Assembly (NCBI RefSeq): GCF_001427665.1
Contig: NZ_LMHC01000001.1
Location: 63,265 to 127,264, forward strand
Direction: 5' to 3'
DNA length: 64,000 bases
From: Caulobacter sp. Root655
GTDB lineage: Bacteria > Pseudomonadota > Alphaproteobacteria > Caulobacterales > Caulobacteraceae
Positions within the stretch are counted from its first letter, which is position 1, and each line of letters begins with the position of its first letter. The notes under the pieces are model-generated. The model had not been told where the DNA came from. It made no database searches and was given only the letters and a program-made list of their open reading frames with translations. This document shows positions 1 through 10,790 of the stretch, piece by piece. The position numbers and the translations under genes were made by a program.

Positions 1-536
1 CCCACGCTGACGGCGGCCATCAGGTAGCCGAGCAGGGCCAGAAGCCCGTCTCGTTGCAGCAGGGCCAGGGACAATACCGCCACCGTCGCGCCCGGCGCGA
101 GGTTGCCCAGCGGGATCGGCAGCACCAGCACCAGGGCCAGAAGCGTGCAGACCACGCCGACCAATCGCTCGCCCGCCGGGGCGAACAGGATTTCCAGCCG
201 CGGCCGGGTGACCAGTTCCATGCGCCGGACGATCGGGGTCAGCTTGCGGAACAGGCCGCGCAGGTCGTCGCGCTTCAGCGGGTGCTCGACCAGCTTGCGC
301 GGCAGCCAGGGAACTTCGCGGCCCAGGGCGATCTGCGGGGCCAGCAACAGGATCGGCAGGCTGAGCAGCGTCGAGGAACCCGGCGGCAGGGGCAGGCAGT
401 TGAGCAGGCCGAAGACGAACAGCATGGCCCCGAAGGCCCGGCTGTCGAACTGCTCCAGCATCTGGCCGACGGTCAGCACGGGGCGCGTGTCCTCGCCGAA
501 GCTCTCGATGACGTCGGACAGGCTTTGGATCGTCAT
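1..536 (-). CDS. ExoD-like exopolysaccharide synthesis membrane protein (3' end cut by window)
   Basis: The reverse strand reads from ATG at 536 through the left window edge (about 178 residues seen, C-terminus missing). It opens MTIQSLSDVIESFG and contains the hydrophobic, Pro-rich segment FVFGLLNCLPLPPGSSTLL, then LVLVLPIPLGNLAPG and a further hydrophobic run at the edge. This arrangement is typical of ExoD (exopolysaccharide synthesis) family inner-membrane proteins, whose biochemical role is poorly defined. The gene lies downstream of rpoN on the same strand, separated by a repeat element. Family assignment is from pattern recognition and no partner genes are visible. Confidence 0.75.
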   Translation of the reverse strand, partial: MTIQSLSDVIESFGEDTRPVLTVGQMLEQFDSRAFGAMLFVFGLLNCLPLPPGSSTLLSLPILLLAPQIALGREVPWLPRKLVEHPLKRDDLRGLFRKLTPIVRRMELVTRPRLEILFAPAGERLVGVVCTLLALVLVLPIPLGNLAPGATVAVLSLALLQRDGLLALLGYLMAAVSV

Positions 537-560
537 GTTGCGCCTCTGGTCGCACGCTTA

Positions 561-665
561 GAGCATTTTCGAGCGAAGTGGATACCGGTTCGCGTGAAGA
601 AAATGCGTAGAAACAAAGACTTCTAGAGTGCGATTGAGTCCATGGGAGACAATCGCACTCTAGAA
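561..665. repeat. Dispersed intergenic repeat A, copy 1
   Basis: The core GCATTTTCGAGCGAAGTGG...GGTTCGCGTGAAGAAAATGC (561-606) recurs in inverted orientation near 6535-6582 and 29318-29368. Its ends GCATTTTC/GAAAATGC are complementary, so it can fold. It continues into AAACAAAGACTTCTAGAG, also shared. This copy has an extra 15-bp perfect inverted repeat (621-635 with 651-665, arm TTCTAGAGTGCGATT) that lacks a T tract. It fills the space between rpoN and the ExoD-like gene. Confidence 0.85.
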
Positions 666-693
666 CGCGGAGCGCGGCCATTCGGCCATGCGA

Positions 694-2205
694 TCAGCAG
701 GTTTCCTTGATCAGCCGGCGACGTTCGACCGACGACGGAATGCGCAGGGCCTCACGGTACTTGGCCACCGTCCGGCGGGCGATGTCGACGCCGCCCTCCT
801 TGAGGATCTCGACCAGGCGATCGTCGGAATGGACGTCGGCCTCGGTGCGCTCGGCCTCGACCAGGCCCTTGATCTTGTGGCGCACGCTGGCGGCCGAGTG
901 GGCCTCGCCGCCCTCGGTGGCCTGGATGGCCGAGGTGAAGAAGAACTTCAGCTCGAACACCCCGCGCGGGGTGGCGATGTACTTGTTGGAGGTCACCCGG
1001 CTGACCGTGCTCTCGTGCATGCCGATGGCGTCGGCGACGGTCTTGAGGTTCAGCGGCCGCAGGTGCTCGACGCCGTAGGCCAGGAAGCCGTCCTGCTGAC
1101 GGACGATCTCGCTGGAGACCTTGAGGATGGTCTTGGCCCGCTGGTCCAGGCTCTTGACCAGCCAGTTGGCGGTGGCGAAGCAGTCGGAGACGAAGGTTTT
1201 CTCCTGGTCGCTCCTCGCGCCCTTGGAAACCCGAGCGTGGTAGCGCTGGTCGACCAGCACCTTGGGCAAGGTGTCGGTGTTCAGCTCCACGTGCCACAGG
1301 CCGCCCGGGGTCTCGCGGACATGGACATCGGGCACCAGGGTCTGGGGCGGGTCGCTGTGGAAGGCCGCGCCGGGACGGGGGGTCAGGGCGCGGATCTCGG
1401 CGACCATTTCGCGCAGGTCCTCATCGTCGACACCGCACGCCTTGCGCAAGGCGGCCATGTCGCGCCGGGCCAGCAGGTCCAGGTTGTCGAGCAGGGCGGC
1501 CATGCAGGGGTCGTAGCGGTTGACGTCCTTCAGCTGCAGGGCCAGGCACTCGCGCACGTCGCGGGCCAGGACGCCGGCCGGCTCGAAGCCTTGCAGGACG
1601 GTCAGGACGCCCTCGACGAAGGCCAGGTCGCAGCCCAGGCGCTCGGCGACCTCCACGAGGTCGGCGCGCAAGTAGCCGGTGTCGTCGACCGCGTCGATCA
1701 GCACCCCGGCCACCACGGTCTGGGCGGCGGTCAGGCCGGCCACGCCCAGTTGCTCGGTCAGGTGCTCGCAGAGGGTCGGGGCGCGCGACAGGGCGCCTTC
1801 GTAGTTCTCGTCGCTCTCGAAATTGCCGCCGCCGCCGGTGCGCGACCAGTCGATCTGACCGCCGGCCTGTTCGGCTTGCGCCCCATCGCCGGTGGCGCGC
1901 TCGCCGGGCGAGATATCGTCGGGGGCGGCGTCCATCTGGCCGCTGGCGGCGCTGTCCGACACCGAATCGAGACCAAGGTTCTCAGGCGCGCGTTCGACCG
2001 CGCCCTCGCTTTCATTGGGCGGCGCGCGCTCGACCTCGGCCGGGCCGTCGTCGCGTTGGAGCAGGGGATTACGCTCGAGTTCGGCCTCGACGAAGGCGTC
2101 GAGCTCGAGGTTCGACAGTTGCAGAAGCTTGATGGCCTGCTGCAGCTGCGGCGTGATGACAAGGCCTTGGCCTTGCCGGAGCTCCAATCTGTGGCCGAGA
2201 GCCAA
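694..2205 (-). CDS. rpoN: RNA polymerase sigma-54 factor RpoN
   Basis: 503 residues. Region I begins with the classic RLELRQGQGLVITPQLQQAI and KLLQLSNLEL; the acidic region II follows (about 60-110), then the core-binding region and the RpoN box ARRTVAKYR at about residue 476, which reads the -24 element. The start is a TTG at 2205, chosen because AGGAGG lies 6 bases upstream and family members begin exactly here; there is no competing ATG in this frame. Sigma-54 works with AAA+ activators; in Caulobacter it drives flagellar, stalk and nitrogen genes. It is last in the nrnC-lptCAB strand group but has 231 bp in front containing its own -24/-12 promoter-like site. The hpf/ptsN genes that often follow rpoN are absent here. 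Confidence 0.97.
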   Translation of the reverse strand: MALGHRLELRQGQGLVITPQLQQAIKLLQLSNLELDAFVEAELERNPLLQRDDGPAEVERAPPNESEGAVERAPENLGLDSVSDSAASGQMDAAPDDISPGERATGDGAQAEQAGGQIDWSRTGGGGNFESDENYEGALSRAPTLCEHLTEQLGVAGLTAAQTVVAGVLIDAVDDTGYLRADLVEVAERLGCDLAFVEGVLTVLQGFEPAGVLARDVRECLALQLKDVNRYDPCMAALLDNLDLLARRDMAALRKACGVDDEDLREMVAEIRALTPRPGAAFHSDPPQTLVPDVHVRETPGGLWHVELNTDTLPKVLVDQRYHARVSKGARSDQEKTFVSDCFATANWLVKSLDQRAKTILKVSSEIVRQQDGFLAYGVEHLRPLNLKTVADAIGMHESTVSRVTSNKYIATPRGVFELKFFFTSAIQATEGGEAHSAASVRHKIKGLVEAERTEADVHSDDRLVEILKEGGVDIARRTVAKYREALRIPSSVERRRLIKETC

Positions 2206-2280
2206 TGCGCCCTCCTGGGCAAATCGAACGATGTGTCGATCGCCATTGAAGGGCAGTCTGGTTAACGGGGCGCGAACGTC

Positions 2281-2296
2281 AGCAAAAAGCGTGCCG
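2281..2296 (-). promoter_or_regulatory. Sigma-54 (-24/-12) promoter candidate for rpoN
   Basis: On the reverse strand the sequence reads CGGCAC, five bases, TTGCT. GG and GC are separated by exactly 10 bases, matching the TGGCAC-N5-TTGCW consensus in all but the first base. It faces rpoN; the GC lies about 76 bases before the TTG start, which leaves room for a 5' UTR of roughly 60-65 bases. Autoregulation is an inference; no enhancer site was identified. Confidence 0.6.
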
Positions 2297-2436
2297 CCGC
2301 GACCATCCGTCCCAAGAACTCGGGATTTTTCTTTTCGGAAGGGCTCGAGCCCCTTGCAGGCAAGGGTTTGCTGAATTCATGATCCGAGGGGATCGCGGTT
2401 CACGCCCAGACCAGGCCAGGCATGAACCGAAAAAGC

Positions 2437-3204
2437 CTAGGTCCGCTCGGCGAAACTGTCGCCCAGGTAAACGCGGCGCACTTCCGGATTGTCGACGATC
2501 TCCTGAGGCGAGCCCTCGAACAGCACTTCGCCGGCGTGGATGATCGAGGCGCGGTCGATGATGTCCAGCGTCTCGCGCACGTTGTGGTCGGTGATCAGGA
2601 TGCCGATGCCGCGACCCCGCAGATAGCCGATCACCTCGCGGATGTCGGCGATGGCCAGGGGGTCGATGCCGGCGAAGGGTTCGTCCAGCAGCATGAACGA
2701 TGGTTCGCTGGCCAGGGCGCGGGCGATTTCCACCCGGCGACGCTCGCCGCCCGACAGGGCGACGGCCGGCGACTTGCGGATGTGGGTGATGCGCAGCTCT
2801 TCCAGGATGCTGGTCACTTGCTCACGGGCCTTGCGCTGGCTCTTCTGGCGCATCTCGACCACGGCCATGACGTTCTGCTCGACCGTCATGCCCCGGAAGA
2901 TCGAGGCTTCCTGCGGCAGATAGCCGACACCCATGCGGGCGCGCTGGAACATCGGCTGGCCGGTGATGTCCTCGCCGTCCAGGTAGATCGAGCCGTAGTC
3001 GGCGGCGACCAGGCCGGTGATCATGTAGAAGCAGGTGGTCTTGCCGGCCCCGTTGGGGCCCAGCAGGCCGGCGACCTCGCCGCGTTTGAGGCTCAGCGAC
3101 ACGCTCTTGACGACCGGACGATCGCCGAATGACTTGCCGATCGCATCGACGAACAGGCCGTCGCCGGTGCTGTCGACCCGCAGGGATTGCATTGAAAACG
3201 CCAT
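2437..3204 (-). CDS. lptB: LPS export ABC transporter ATP-binding protein LptB
   Basis: 255 residues, the usual size. Walker A GPNGAGKT at residues 49-56, ABC signature LSGGERRR, Walker B MLLDEPFAGIDP followed by a switch His (ITDHNVRE). LptB is the cytoplasmic ATPase of LptB2FG, which pulls LPS from the inner membrane and feeds it to LptC and LptA. Here lptB follows lptA by only 6 bases, in the order lptC-lptA-lptB common in proteobacteria. The lptFG permease genes are not in this window. Confidence 0.97.
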   Translation of the reverse strand: MAFSMQSLRVDSTGDGLFVDAIGKSFGDRPVVKSVSLSLKRGEVAGLLGPNGAGKTTCFYMITGLVAADYGSIYLDGEDITGQPMFQRARMGVGYLPQEASIFRGMTVEQNVMAVVEMRQKSQRKAREQVTSILEELRITHIRKSPAVALSGGERRRVEIARALASEPSFMLLDEPFAGIDPLAIADIREVIGYLRGRGIGILITDHNVRETLDIIDRASIIHAGEVLFEGSPQEIVDNPEVRRVYLGDSFAERT

Positions 3205-3210
3205 GGGATC

Positions 3211-3828
3211 CTACGGCTTGCCGGCGGCGGGCTTCTTGTCTTTGTTCTGGTCGGGATAGAGCACCGCGCGCACCCGGGGCTTGCCGCGCCCCGTGGCGTT
3301 GGATTCCATCTTCACGTCGTTGGTCTTGGTCTTGATGGTCATGCGGTCGCCTCGGGCGACGTCCTGGCCCTGGACGGCCACCACGTCGCCGGTGACGACG
3401 ACGGTGTCGGTCCCGTAGTCGTAGACCGCGTGGTCGCCGCGCACGGTCTGTTCCGGCGTGACGTAGAAGACGTTGCCGTCGGCCTCGACCCGGTCGACGT
3501 CGCCGCAATCGTTGTTGCCGCCCGGCGCGCCGGGGCTGTTGGACGAGGTCTTGCCGGGCGTCTTGCGCCGGTTATAGACCGTCATCACGTTGGCGCGCAT
3601 GCGAGCCTTGTCCTGCAGGACCTCGACCGCGCCGCGGAAGATGGTCTTGCACTGGCTGGTGATGACCTCCTGCTCGTCGGCGGAAATGTCCACGGGCGCG
3701 CTGGAGTTGTTGGCGCTGCCCGGTGTGGTCTGCGCCAGGGCGCGCCCACCCAAGAGAGCCTGGCCGCCCAAGAGGCTGAGGGCGATCGCCGCCGGCGCCA
3801 TCCATCGATTCATCAACCGCGTCCTCAT
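3211..3828 (-). CDS. lptA: LPS transport periplasmic protein LptA (OstA-like)
   Basis: 205 residues. The N-terminus has a basic start then a hydrophobic stretch (APAAIALSLLGGQALLGG) ending in RALAQ, a likely Sec signal peptide. The mature part carries OstA/LptA-type beta repeats (VDISADEQEV, FRGAVEVLQDKARMRANVMTVY, DHAVYDYGTDTVVVTGDVVAVQG). LptA forms the periplasmic bridge between LptC and LptDE. Its ATG starts directly after the lptC stop (3829-3831), implying co-translation. A second in-frame ATG lies five codons in. The C-terminus is Lys-rich. Confidence 0.93.
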   Translation of the reverse strand: MRTRLMNRWMAPAAIALSLLGGQALLGGRALAQTTPGSANNSSAPVDISADEQEVITSQCKTIFRGAVEVLQDKARMRANVMTVYNRRKTPGKTSSNSPGAPGGNNDCGDVDRVEADGNVFYVTPEQTVRGDHAVYDYGTDTVVVTGDVVAVQGQDVARGDRMTIKTKTNDVKMESNATGRGKPRVRAVLYPDQNKDKKPAAGKP

Positions 3829-4467
3829 CTATTCTTGGACCGACTCGCCGGTCTTCCGGTCAATCCGTGTCTTCACGCCACCCCGGAAGATGATGCGATC
3901 GCCCTTGTCATATACGGAGTAGGCGTTGGATTGCACCTGTCCAGTTGGGCCTTCGCCTTGAAGCGTGGTTTCACCGGTGATGTTACCGGTGCGGGTGTCG
4001 ACCATCGCCTCGTTCGAGGCGAAGCGGTAGCCAGCCCCGTCGTCCATACGCACATTGCCGAACAGCTGCAGTTTCAGCGTGTCCTCGCGATAGATGCCGC
4101 GGTCGGCGGTCGATCGCGTCGGGGCGGGGCTGCCGACGCCCAGGGTCAGGGTCGGGGCGTCGAGGAACACCCGCTTGAGGTCGGCTTCGTCGCGCACGGC
4201 CGAGCGGGCGGTGATGATGAAAGGGCGGCCGTCGCTGGACTGGCCGTAGAACCGCGGCGTGATCATCCGGATCTGCGCCTTGTTCTCGGCTGGTCGCCGG
4301 TCGCCGGCGGTGACGCTGCGCCAGACGACCTGGCCGCCGACCGACGCCAGGATCGCGACCATCGCCACCGGCAGCACGACGCGCGCCAGGCGGACGCGAC
4401 GCGAGCGGCGACGCCAGCGGCGCAAGTCCCGCCTATAGCCGCCACGATCCGCGTCCAGGGTGGTCAT
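3829..4467 (-). CDS. lptC: LPS export periplasmic anchor protein LptC
   Basis: 212 residues. A strongly basic N-terminus (RRDLRRWRRRSRRVRLARV) is followed by one membrane helix (VVLPVAMVAILASVGGQVV), then a soluble periplasmic domain of the LptC/OstA-like type (RMITPRFYGQSSDGRPFIITARSAVRD). LptC is the bitopic protein that takes LPS from LptB2FG and hands it to LptA. The position between nrnC (10-base gap) and lptA (no gap) supports the call, as sequence conservation in this family is low. Confidence 0.9.
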   Translation of the reverse strand: MTTLDADRGGYRRDLRRWRRRSRRVRLARVVLPVAMVAILASVGGQVVWRSVTAGDRRPAENKAQIRMITPRFYGQSSDGRPFIITARSAVRDEADLKRVFLDAPTLTLGVGSPAPTRSTADRGIYREDTLKLQLFGNVRMDDGAGYRFASNEAMVDTRTGNITGETTLQGEGPTGQVQSNAYSVYDKGDRIIFRGGVKTRIDRKTGESVQE

Positions 4468-4477
4468 CCGCGGCCCT

Positions 4478-5095
4478 TCAGCTGTGGGCGAAGATGTCGA
4501 CGTCTTCCCAGCCGGCCAGATCCAGGGCGGCGCGGTGGGGAAGATAGTCGAAGGCGGCCTGGGCCAGTTCCATGCGGCCTTCGCGGACCAGCATGGCGTC
4601 GAGGCGTTGGCGCAGAGCGTGGAGATGCAGCACGTCGGAGGCCGCGTAGGCCAGCTGTTCGGGCGACAGCGTCGCCGCGCCCCAGTCTGAGCTCTGCTGG
4701 ACCTTGGAGAGCTCGACGCCGACCAGTTCGCGCGTCACGTCCTTCAGGCCGTGGCGGTCGGTATAGGTGCGGGCCAGCTTCGAGGCGATCTTGGTGCAGT
4801 ACACCGGGGCGGTCATGACACCCAGATGCAACAGGAACATGGCAATATCGAAGCGGCCGAAGTGGAAAAGCTTCACCACGGCCGGGTCGGTCAGCAGGCG
4901 CTTGAGGTTGGGCGCGTCGTAGGTCGAGCGGTCCAGGCGCACGACGTGGGCGTCGCCGTCGCCCGACGACAGTTGCACCACGCACAGCGGGTCGCGGCCC
5001 AGGCGCAGGCCCATGGTCTCGGAATCGATGGCGATAGCGGTCGCGCCGGCGAAGACGCCGTCGGGCAGATCGCCTTCATGCAGGAAATTAGCCAA
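4478..5095 (-). CDS. nrnC: NrnC-type 3'-5' exonuclease (nanoRNase, RNase D-like)
   Basis: About 205 residues from a TTG at 5095 (MANFLHEGDLPDG), chosen because it gives the usual NrnC length and N-terminus; an upstream start at 5155 would add 20 residues. DEDD family marks are visible: AIDSETMGL (first acidic pair), FHFGRFDIAM, and YAASDVLHLH in the third motif. Ending GWEDVDIFAHS is typical of NrnC, the alphaproteobacterial enzyme that degrades diribonucleotides and other very short RNAs in place of Orn. It lacks the HRDC domain of true RNase D. It heads the lptCAB strand group. Confidence 0.9.
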   Translation of the reverse strand: MANFLHEGDLPDGVFAGATAIAIDSETMGLRLGRDPLCVVQLSSGDGDAHVVRLDRSTYDAPNLKRLLTDPAVVKLFHFGRFDIAMFLLHLGVMTAPVYCTKIASKLARTYTDRHGLKDVTRELVGVELSKVQQSSDWGAATLSPEQLAYAASDVLHLHALRQRLDAMLVREGRMELAQAAFDYLPHRAALDLAGWEDVDIFAHS

Positions 5096-5284
5096 GTCTC
5101 TTCGTCTCCGCGCCTCGGTCTCGTCGCACGGACGTCCGAATTCCCGACACGCCAAAATAGGGCGCCGACACTATATGCTGGATGAACAGGATATCTATCT
5201 CAAGGATAGCCTGCCCGGAACACGCTCGATCGGCGGGAAACCGGGTGGCTCCACCCCGACCCTCTTTCGAGGGTTGGTAGGGGG

Positions 5285-5371
<87 letters not shown>

Positions 5372-5515
5372 CTGCGGGGCAATCCGTGGATCGCCGCGAG
5401 GCCGGGACGTTTATGCAATGGTTCTGGCCGCGTCAATCGCCAAGTTGCGCATTTCGTTGCGATTGGCCTCCGGCTCGTCTATCCCCCGGCTCACGGCTTT
5501 AGGATGAGGTAGATT

Positions 5516-6484
5516 ATGCAGGGTCTGGTCACGGTGTTCGGCGGCTCCGGCTTCGTCGGCGGCCAGGTCGTTCGGGCGCTCGCCAGGGCGGGCTATCGCG
5601 TCCGCGTCGCGGTGCGCCAGCCCAACCTCGCCTACAAGATGCGCATGCTCGGCGATGTCGGCCAGATCGAGGTCGTGCAGGCCAATGTCCGCAACGCCCC
5701 CTCGGTGGCCCGCGCGCTCGACGGCGCGGAAGCGGCCATCAACCTGGTCGGCGTGCTCTGGGAGACCGGCCGACAGAAATTCCAGGCCCTGCACGCCATG
5801 GGCGCCAGGACCGTCGCCGAACAGGCCAAGGCCGCCGGCGTCAAGCGCCTGGTGCATATCTCGGCCCTCGGCGCCGACCTGGAGTCGCCGTCGAAATACG
5901 CTCGCACCAAGGCCATGGGCGAGGCCGCCGTGCGCGAGGCCTTCCCCGGCGCGGTGATCCTGCGCCCGTCGGTGGTCTTCGGGGCCGACGACAAGTTCTT
6001 CAACAAGTTCGGCGAAATGGCCGGCCTGTTCCCCGCCCTGCCGCTGATCGGCGGCGGCGAGACCAAGTTCCAGCCGGTGTTCGTCGGCGATGTCGCCCAG
6101 GTGGTGGCCAAGGCCGTCGCCAGCCCGTCCGCCGAGGGCCTGACCTACGAGCTGGGCGGCCCGACCGTCTACAGTTTCAAGGCGCTGCTGGAGATGATCC
6201 TGCGCGAGACCGGCCGCAATCGCCTGCTGGTCCCGCTGCCGTGGTTCGCCGCGTCGCTGATCGGCAAGCTGGGCGACGTCTTCGCCGCCGTCGTGCCCCT
6301 GGCCCCGCCGCTGACGTCGGACCAGGTCGAGTCGCTGAAGGCCGACAATGTCGCAGGCAACGGCCTGCCGGGCCTGGTCGAGGCCGGGGTCGTCCCAACC
6401 GCCGTCGAGGCGATCGTCCCGTCCTACCTCTACCGCTACCGCAAGGGCGGCCAGTACGCCGAGGTTCCGGCCGGGGCGTTCTAG
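5516..6484 (+). CDS. NDUFA9-like NAD(P)-binding protein (atypical SDR, complex I-associated family)
   Basis: 322 residues. Rossmann motif VFGGSGFVGGQVV (residues 7-19), then AINLVGVLWETGRQKFQALH, HISALGAD, SKYARTKAMGEAAVR and ILRPSVVFGADDKFFNKF, the pattern of NDUFA9-like atypical short-chain dehydrogenases. In mitochondria and some alphaproteobacteria this protein is an accessory subunit of NADH:ubiquinone oxidoreductase that binds NADPH structurally. Bacterial members may instead be ubiquinone-biosynthesis or assembly related. It is a single gene here, followed at once by repeat A copy 2. Confidence 0.88.
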   Translation: MQGLVTVFGGSGFVGGQVVRALARAGYRVRVAVRQPNLAYKMRMLGDVGQIEVVQANVRNAPSVARALDGAEAAINLVGVLWETGRQKFQALHAMGARTVAEQAKAAGVKRLVHISALGADLESPSKYARTKAMGEAAVREAFPGAVILRPSVVFGADDKFFNKFGEMAGLFPALPLIGGGETKFQPVFVGDVAQVVAKAVASPSAEGLTYELGGPTVYSFKALLEMILRETGRNRLLVPLPWFAASLIGKLGDVFAAVVPLAPPLTSDQVESLKADNVAGNGLPGLVEAGVVPTAVEAIVPSYLYRYRKGGQYAEVPAGAF

Positions 6485-6582
6485 AGCGTTTCCCGACCTG
6501 ACTGCATCAGGCCGGGGCTCTAGGTCTTTGTTTTTAGCGCATTTTCTTCACGCGAACCGGCATCCACTTCGCTCGAAAATGC
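6481..6582. repeat. Dispersed intergenic repeat A, copy 2 (inverted)
   Basis: The reverse complement of 6535-6582 matches copy 1 (GCATTTTCGAGCGAAGTGGA, GGTTCGCGTGAAGAAAATGC, then AAACAAAGAC) with very few differences. The distal part differs: CTAGAGC (6481-6487) and GCTCTAG (6517-6523) bracket it as a small inverted repeat. It begins at the stop codon of the preceding gene. Confidence 0.85.
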
Positions 6583-6627
6583 TGTAGGTGTGTAGTCCCG
6601 CGGTATGAGGGCGCCTGGCAGACCCGC

Positions 6628-7377
6628 CTAGACCCGCGGCTCCGCCGAAAAATCGGCCAGGTCCCCGATCAGCGACTTGGCCGCCAGCGCCACCAGCGCC
6701 CCGCCCTTTTCCGGCGTCGCCTGGGCCGGGTCGGAACCCATCCGGCCGTCGGCGTAGCGAGCGCGGAAGTCGAGCGCCTCGCGGATCGGCCCGGTGGGCG
6801 CGATCCTCGGTTCGTAGGCGGCGGTCTTGATGCTGGCTGGATAGCCCCACTGGGTCACCGCGATCTCCGACGGGGTGGCGTGGCTGCCGTGTCCGATCGG
6901 GAACTGCTGGTTGGCCAGGGAGAGAACCCCCCGGAGGTCCCACCAGTTCTTGAGCTTGAGGGCGAAGGGCGCGCGCTCCCCGCGGAAACTGTAGTCGGCG
7001 TAGATCTCGGAGAAGGCCGCCTCGATCGAGGCGACGTTGCCGCCGTGGCCGTTGAGGAAATAGATCTTCTCGAAGCCGTGGGCCCCCAGCGACCGCACCC
7101 AGTCGCCGATCGCGGCGATGAAGGTCGAGGGCCGCAGGAAGATGGTGCCCGGAAAGGCCAGGTGGTGCTGGGCCATGCCGACATTGAAGGTCGGGGCCAC
7201 CAGCACGGTCGCCGACAGCTTGCTGGCCTCGTGCGAGATGATCTCCGGGCACAGCCAGTCGGTGCCCAGCAGGCCCGTCGGCCCGTGCTGTTCGTTGGAG
7301 CCGATCGGCACCACCACCGTCTTCGAGGTCTCAAGAAAGGCTTCGATCTCGGGCCAGGTCGAAAGGGCGAGCAGCAT
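6628..7377 (-). CDS. Creatininase-family amidohydrolase
   Basis: 249 residues from ATG at 7377 (MLLALSTWPEIEAFLE), which matches family N-termini and has GGAG nine bases upstream; the frame stays open to 7467. Metal-binding signatures of the creatininase fold are present: IGSNEQHGPTGLLGTDW (Glu, His, Asp ligands) and FLNGHGGN. The family includes creatininase, formamide hydrolases of riboflavin/F420 synthesis and the mycofactocin enzyme MftE, so the true substrate is unknown. No biosynthetic partner is adjacent. Confidence 0.9.
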   Translation of the reverse strand: MLLALSTWPEIEAFLETSKTVVVPIGSNEQHGPTGLLGTDWLCPEIISHEASKLSATVLVAPTFNVGMAQHHLAFPGTIFLRPSTFIAAIGDWVRSLGAHGFEKIYFLNGHGGNVASIEAAFSEIYADYSFRGERAPFALKLKNWWDLRGVLSLANQQFPIGHGSHATPSEIAVTQWGYPASIKTAAYEPRIAPTGPIREALDFRARYADGRMGSDPAQATPEKGGALVALAAKSLIGDLADFSAEPRV

Positions 7378-7481
7378 GGCTGGGAACTCCGCAGAATCGC
7401 GAAACAAACCGCGAGACGACATCTTTGGCATGGCTTTACGCCGATCCAGCGACGGCGCCGACCTCATTTGAGCCGGCCCGG

Positions 7482-8643
7482 CTAGCGGCCGAACACCGCG
7501 ACCAGGGTCTTGGCCAGTTGCATCCGCCAGACGCCACTGCTGTGGCCGACATAGTAGGTGTCCAGCGTACAGGGCGTTCCTGCGGCCAAGGCGGCGTCAC
7601 GGACCTTGCCGGCGGCGATCAGGAACGGCGTCTCGTAGCGACCGGCCTCCAGGAACACCCGCAGCTCCCCGGCCTTCGAGAAGTCGACGGCGCCGTCGGC
7701 GGGCGAGAAGGCCGCCACCGATCCGAACCGGTCCGGATGACTGGTCGCGATGGCCAGGGACCAGTCCGCGCCATTGGAGAAGCCGAACAGCATCCAGTCG
7801 CCAGCCTTGTCGCTCAGACGTTCGCCGCGCTGCAGCCTGGGCAGCAGCTCGTCGAGCACGAAGGCGGCGTGGGCCGCATAGGCGGCCTCGTCGGCGCCTT
7901 TGCCATACTCGCGCCAGCGCAATCCGCCGGGCGCGGTGACCGCCGGATCATAGGCCGCCCACACCCCGACCATCACCAGCGGTCGGATGCGACCCTCGGC
8001 GATCAGGGCGTCGACGACGGGCGCGTACTGCTCCAGGTCGCCGCCATCGGTCATCACCACGACGCCATAGCCTCCGGGCGGCGGCGGAGCCTTGGGGCGA
8101 TAGATCGACACCTTGCGTTCGCTCTTCAGGGCGGGGCTGGCGACGGCGAGGGTTTCGATGCGGCCCTGGAGGACAGCGGGCCGGCGCTTCGGGCGCCGGG
8201 GCCCGCGATCCGCGCCAGGTGAGCAGGACGCCTTTGGCGGGATCGGGGTTGGGATCGGGCCGCAGGCGCATCTCAATCAGGGACTCGTCCAGGTGGGGCA
8301 GGCGATAGGCGGCCGCCCACAGCCGACCCTCGGGATTCTCGGCCAAGGGGGCCATGCCGTCCTGAATCGAGCCGGTCAGCTTCAAGGCCGGGACGGTGTT
8401 GCGGGCGACGACCTTGAGCGTCTGCCCCTCGATCCAATAGGCCAAAGGTTGGTCGCCCAGGCGCGCGGCGGCCTGGACGGCGTCGAAATCGACCGGTGCG
8501 CGACAGAGGTCGACGACCGATCCGATTTCGCAATCAGGAATGAATTTCGAGCGCTTCACCGGCTGGGGCTGTTCGTTCGCCGCCATGGCCGTCGCACCGG
8601 CCAAGGCCGCCGCCGTCAGCAACAATCCCCCAAACCACCGCAT
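7482..8643 (-). pseudogene. Secreted alpha/beta-hydrolase esterase, interrupted by a frameshift
   Basis: Two reverse frames together make one enterochelin-esterase-like protein of about 386 residues. The 5' part starts at ATG 8643 (MRWFGGLLLTAAALAGATAMA, a signal peptide) and runs through SIQDGMAPLAENPEGRLW and RLPHLDESLIEMRL to TWRGSRAPAPEAP. The 3' part continues one base out of phase: VLQGRIETLAV, SIYRP, GGYGVVVMTDGGD, the nucleophile motif GFSNGADW, and a C-terminal VGHSSGVW. The span of 1162 bases is 3n+1, so one base is extra (or two are missing). The shift lies in about 8178-8205, next to a GGGG run on the + strand. It may be a sequencing slip or a true lesion; active-site regions look intact. 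Confidence 0.75.
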
Positions 8644-8795
8644 CGTGAATCCCCTGACCGCCAAATCGCTACCCTGCATTGCATGGAATGGCCGAAGCAA
8701 GGCGCGACGGATCTTGAAATTCCCCAATGGTCTGCTTGCGCATCCAGGCCCTCCGCGCATAACTCCCGCGCAACAAGACCAAGGGAGTAGACGGC

Positions 8796-10754
<1,959 letters not shown>

Positions 10755-10790
10755 TGCGCATGGAGACGAAAACCGGCTAGGCTTCACCCC

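Noticed and set aside
5240..5284. Hairpins downstream of tRNA-Leu as a rho-independent terminator
   Set aside because: Stems such as ACCCTC/GAGGGT and GGGTGG/CCACCC are present, but no T tract follows on the tRNA strand.
6628..7467. Creatininase start at 7467
   Set aside because: The upstream 30 codons (MRSAPSLDRRK...) have no family counterpart, while ATG 7377 matches and has a GGAG.
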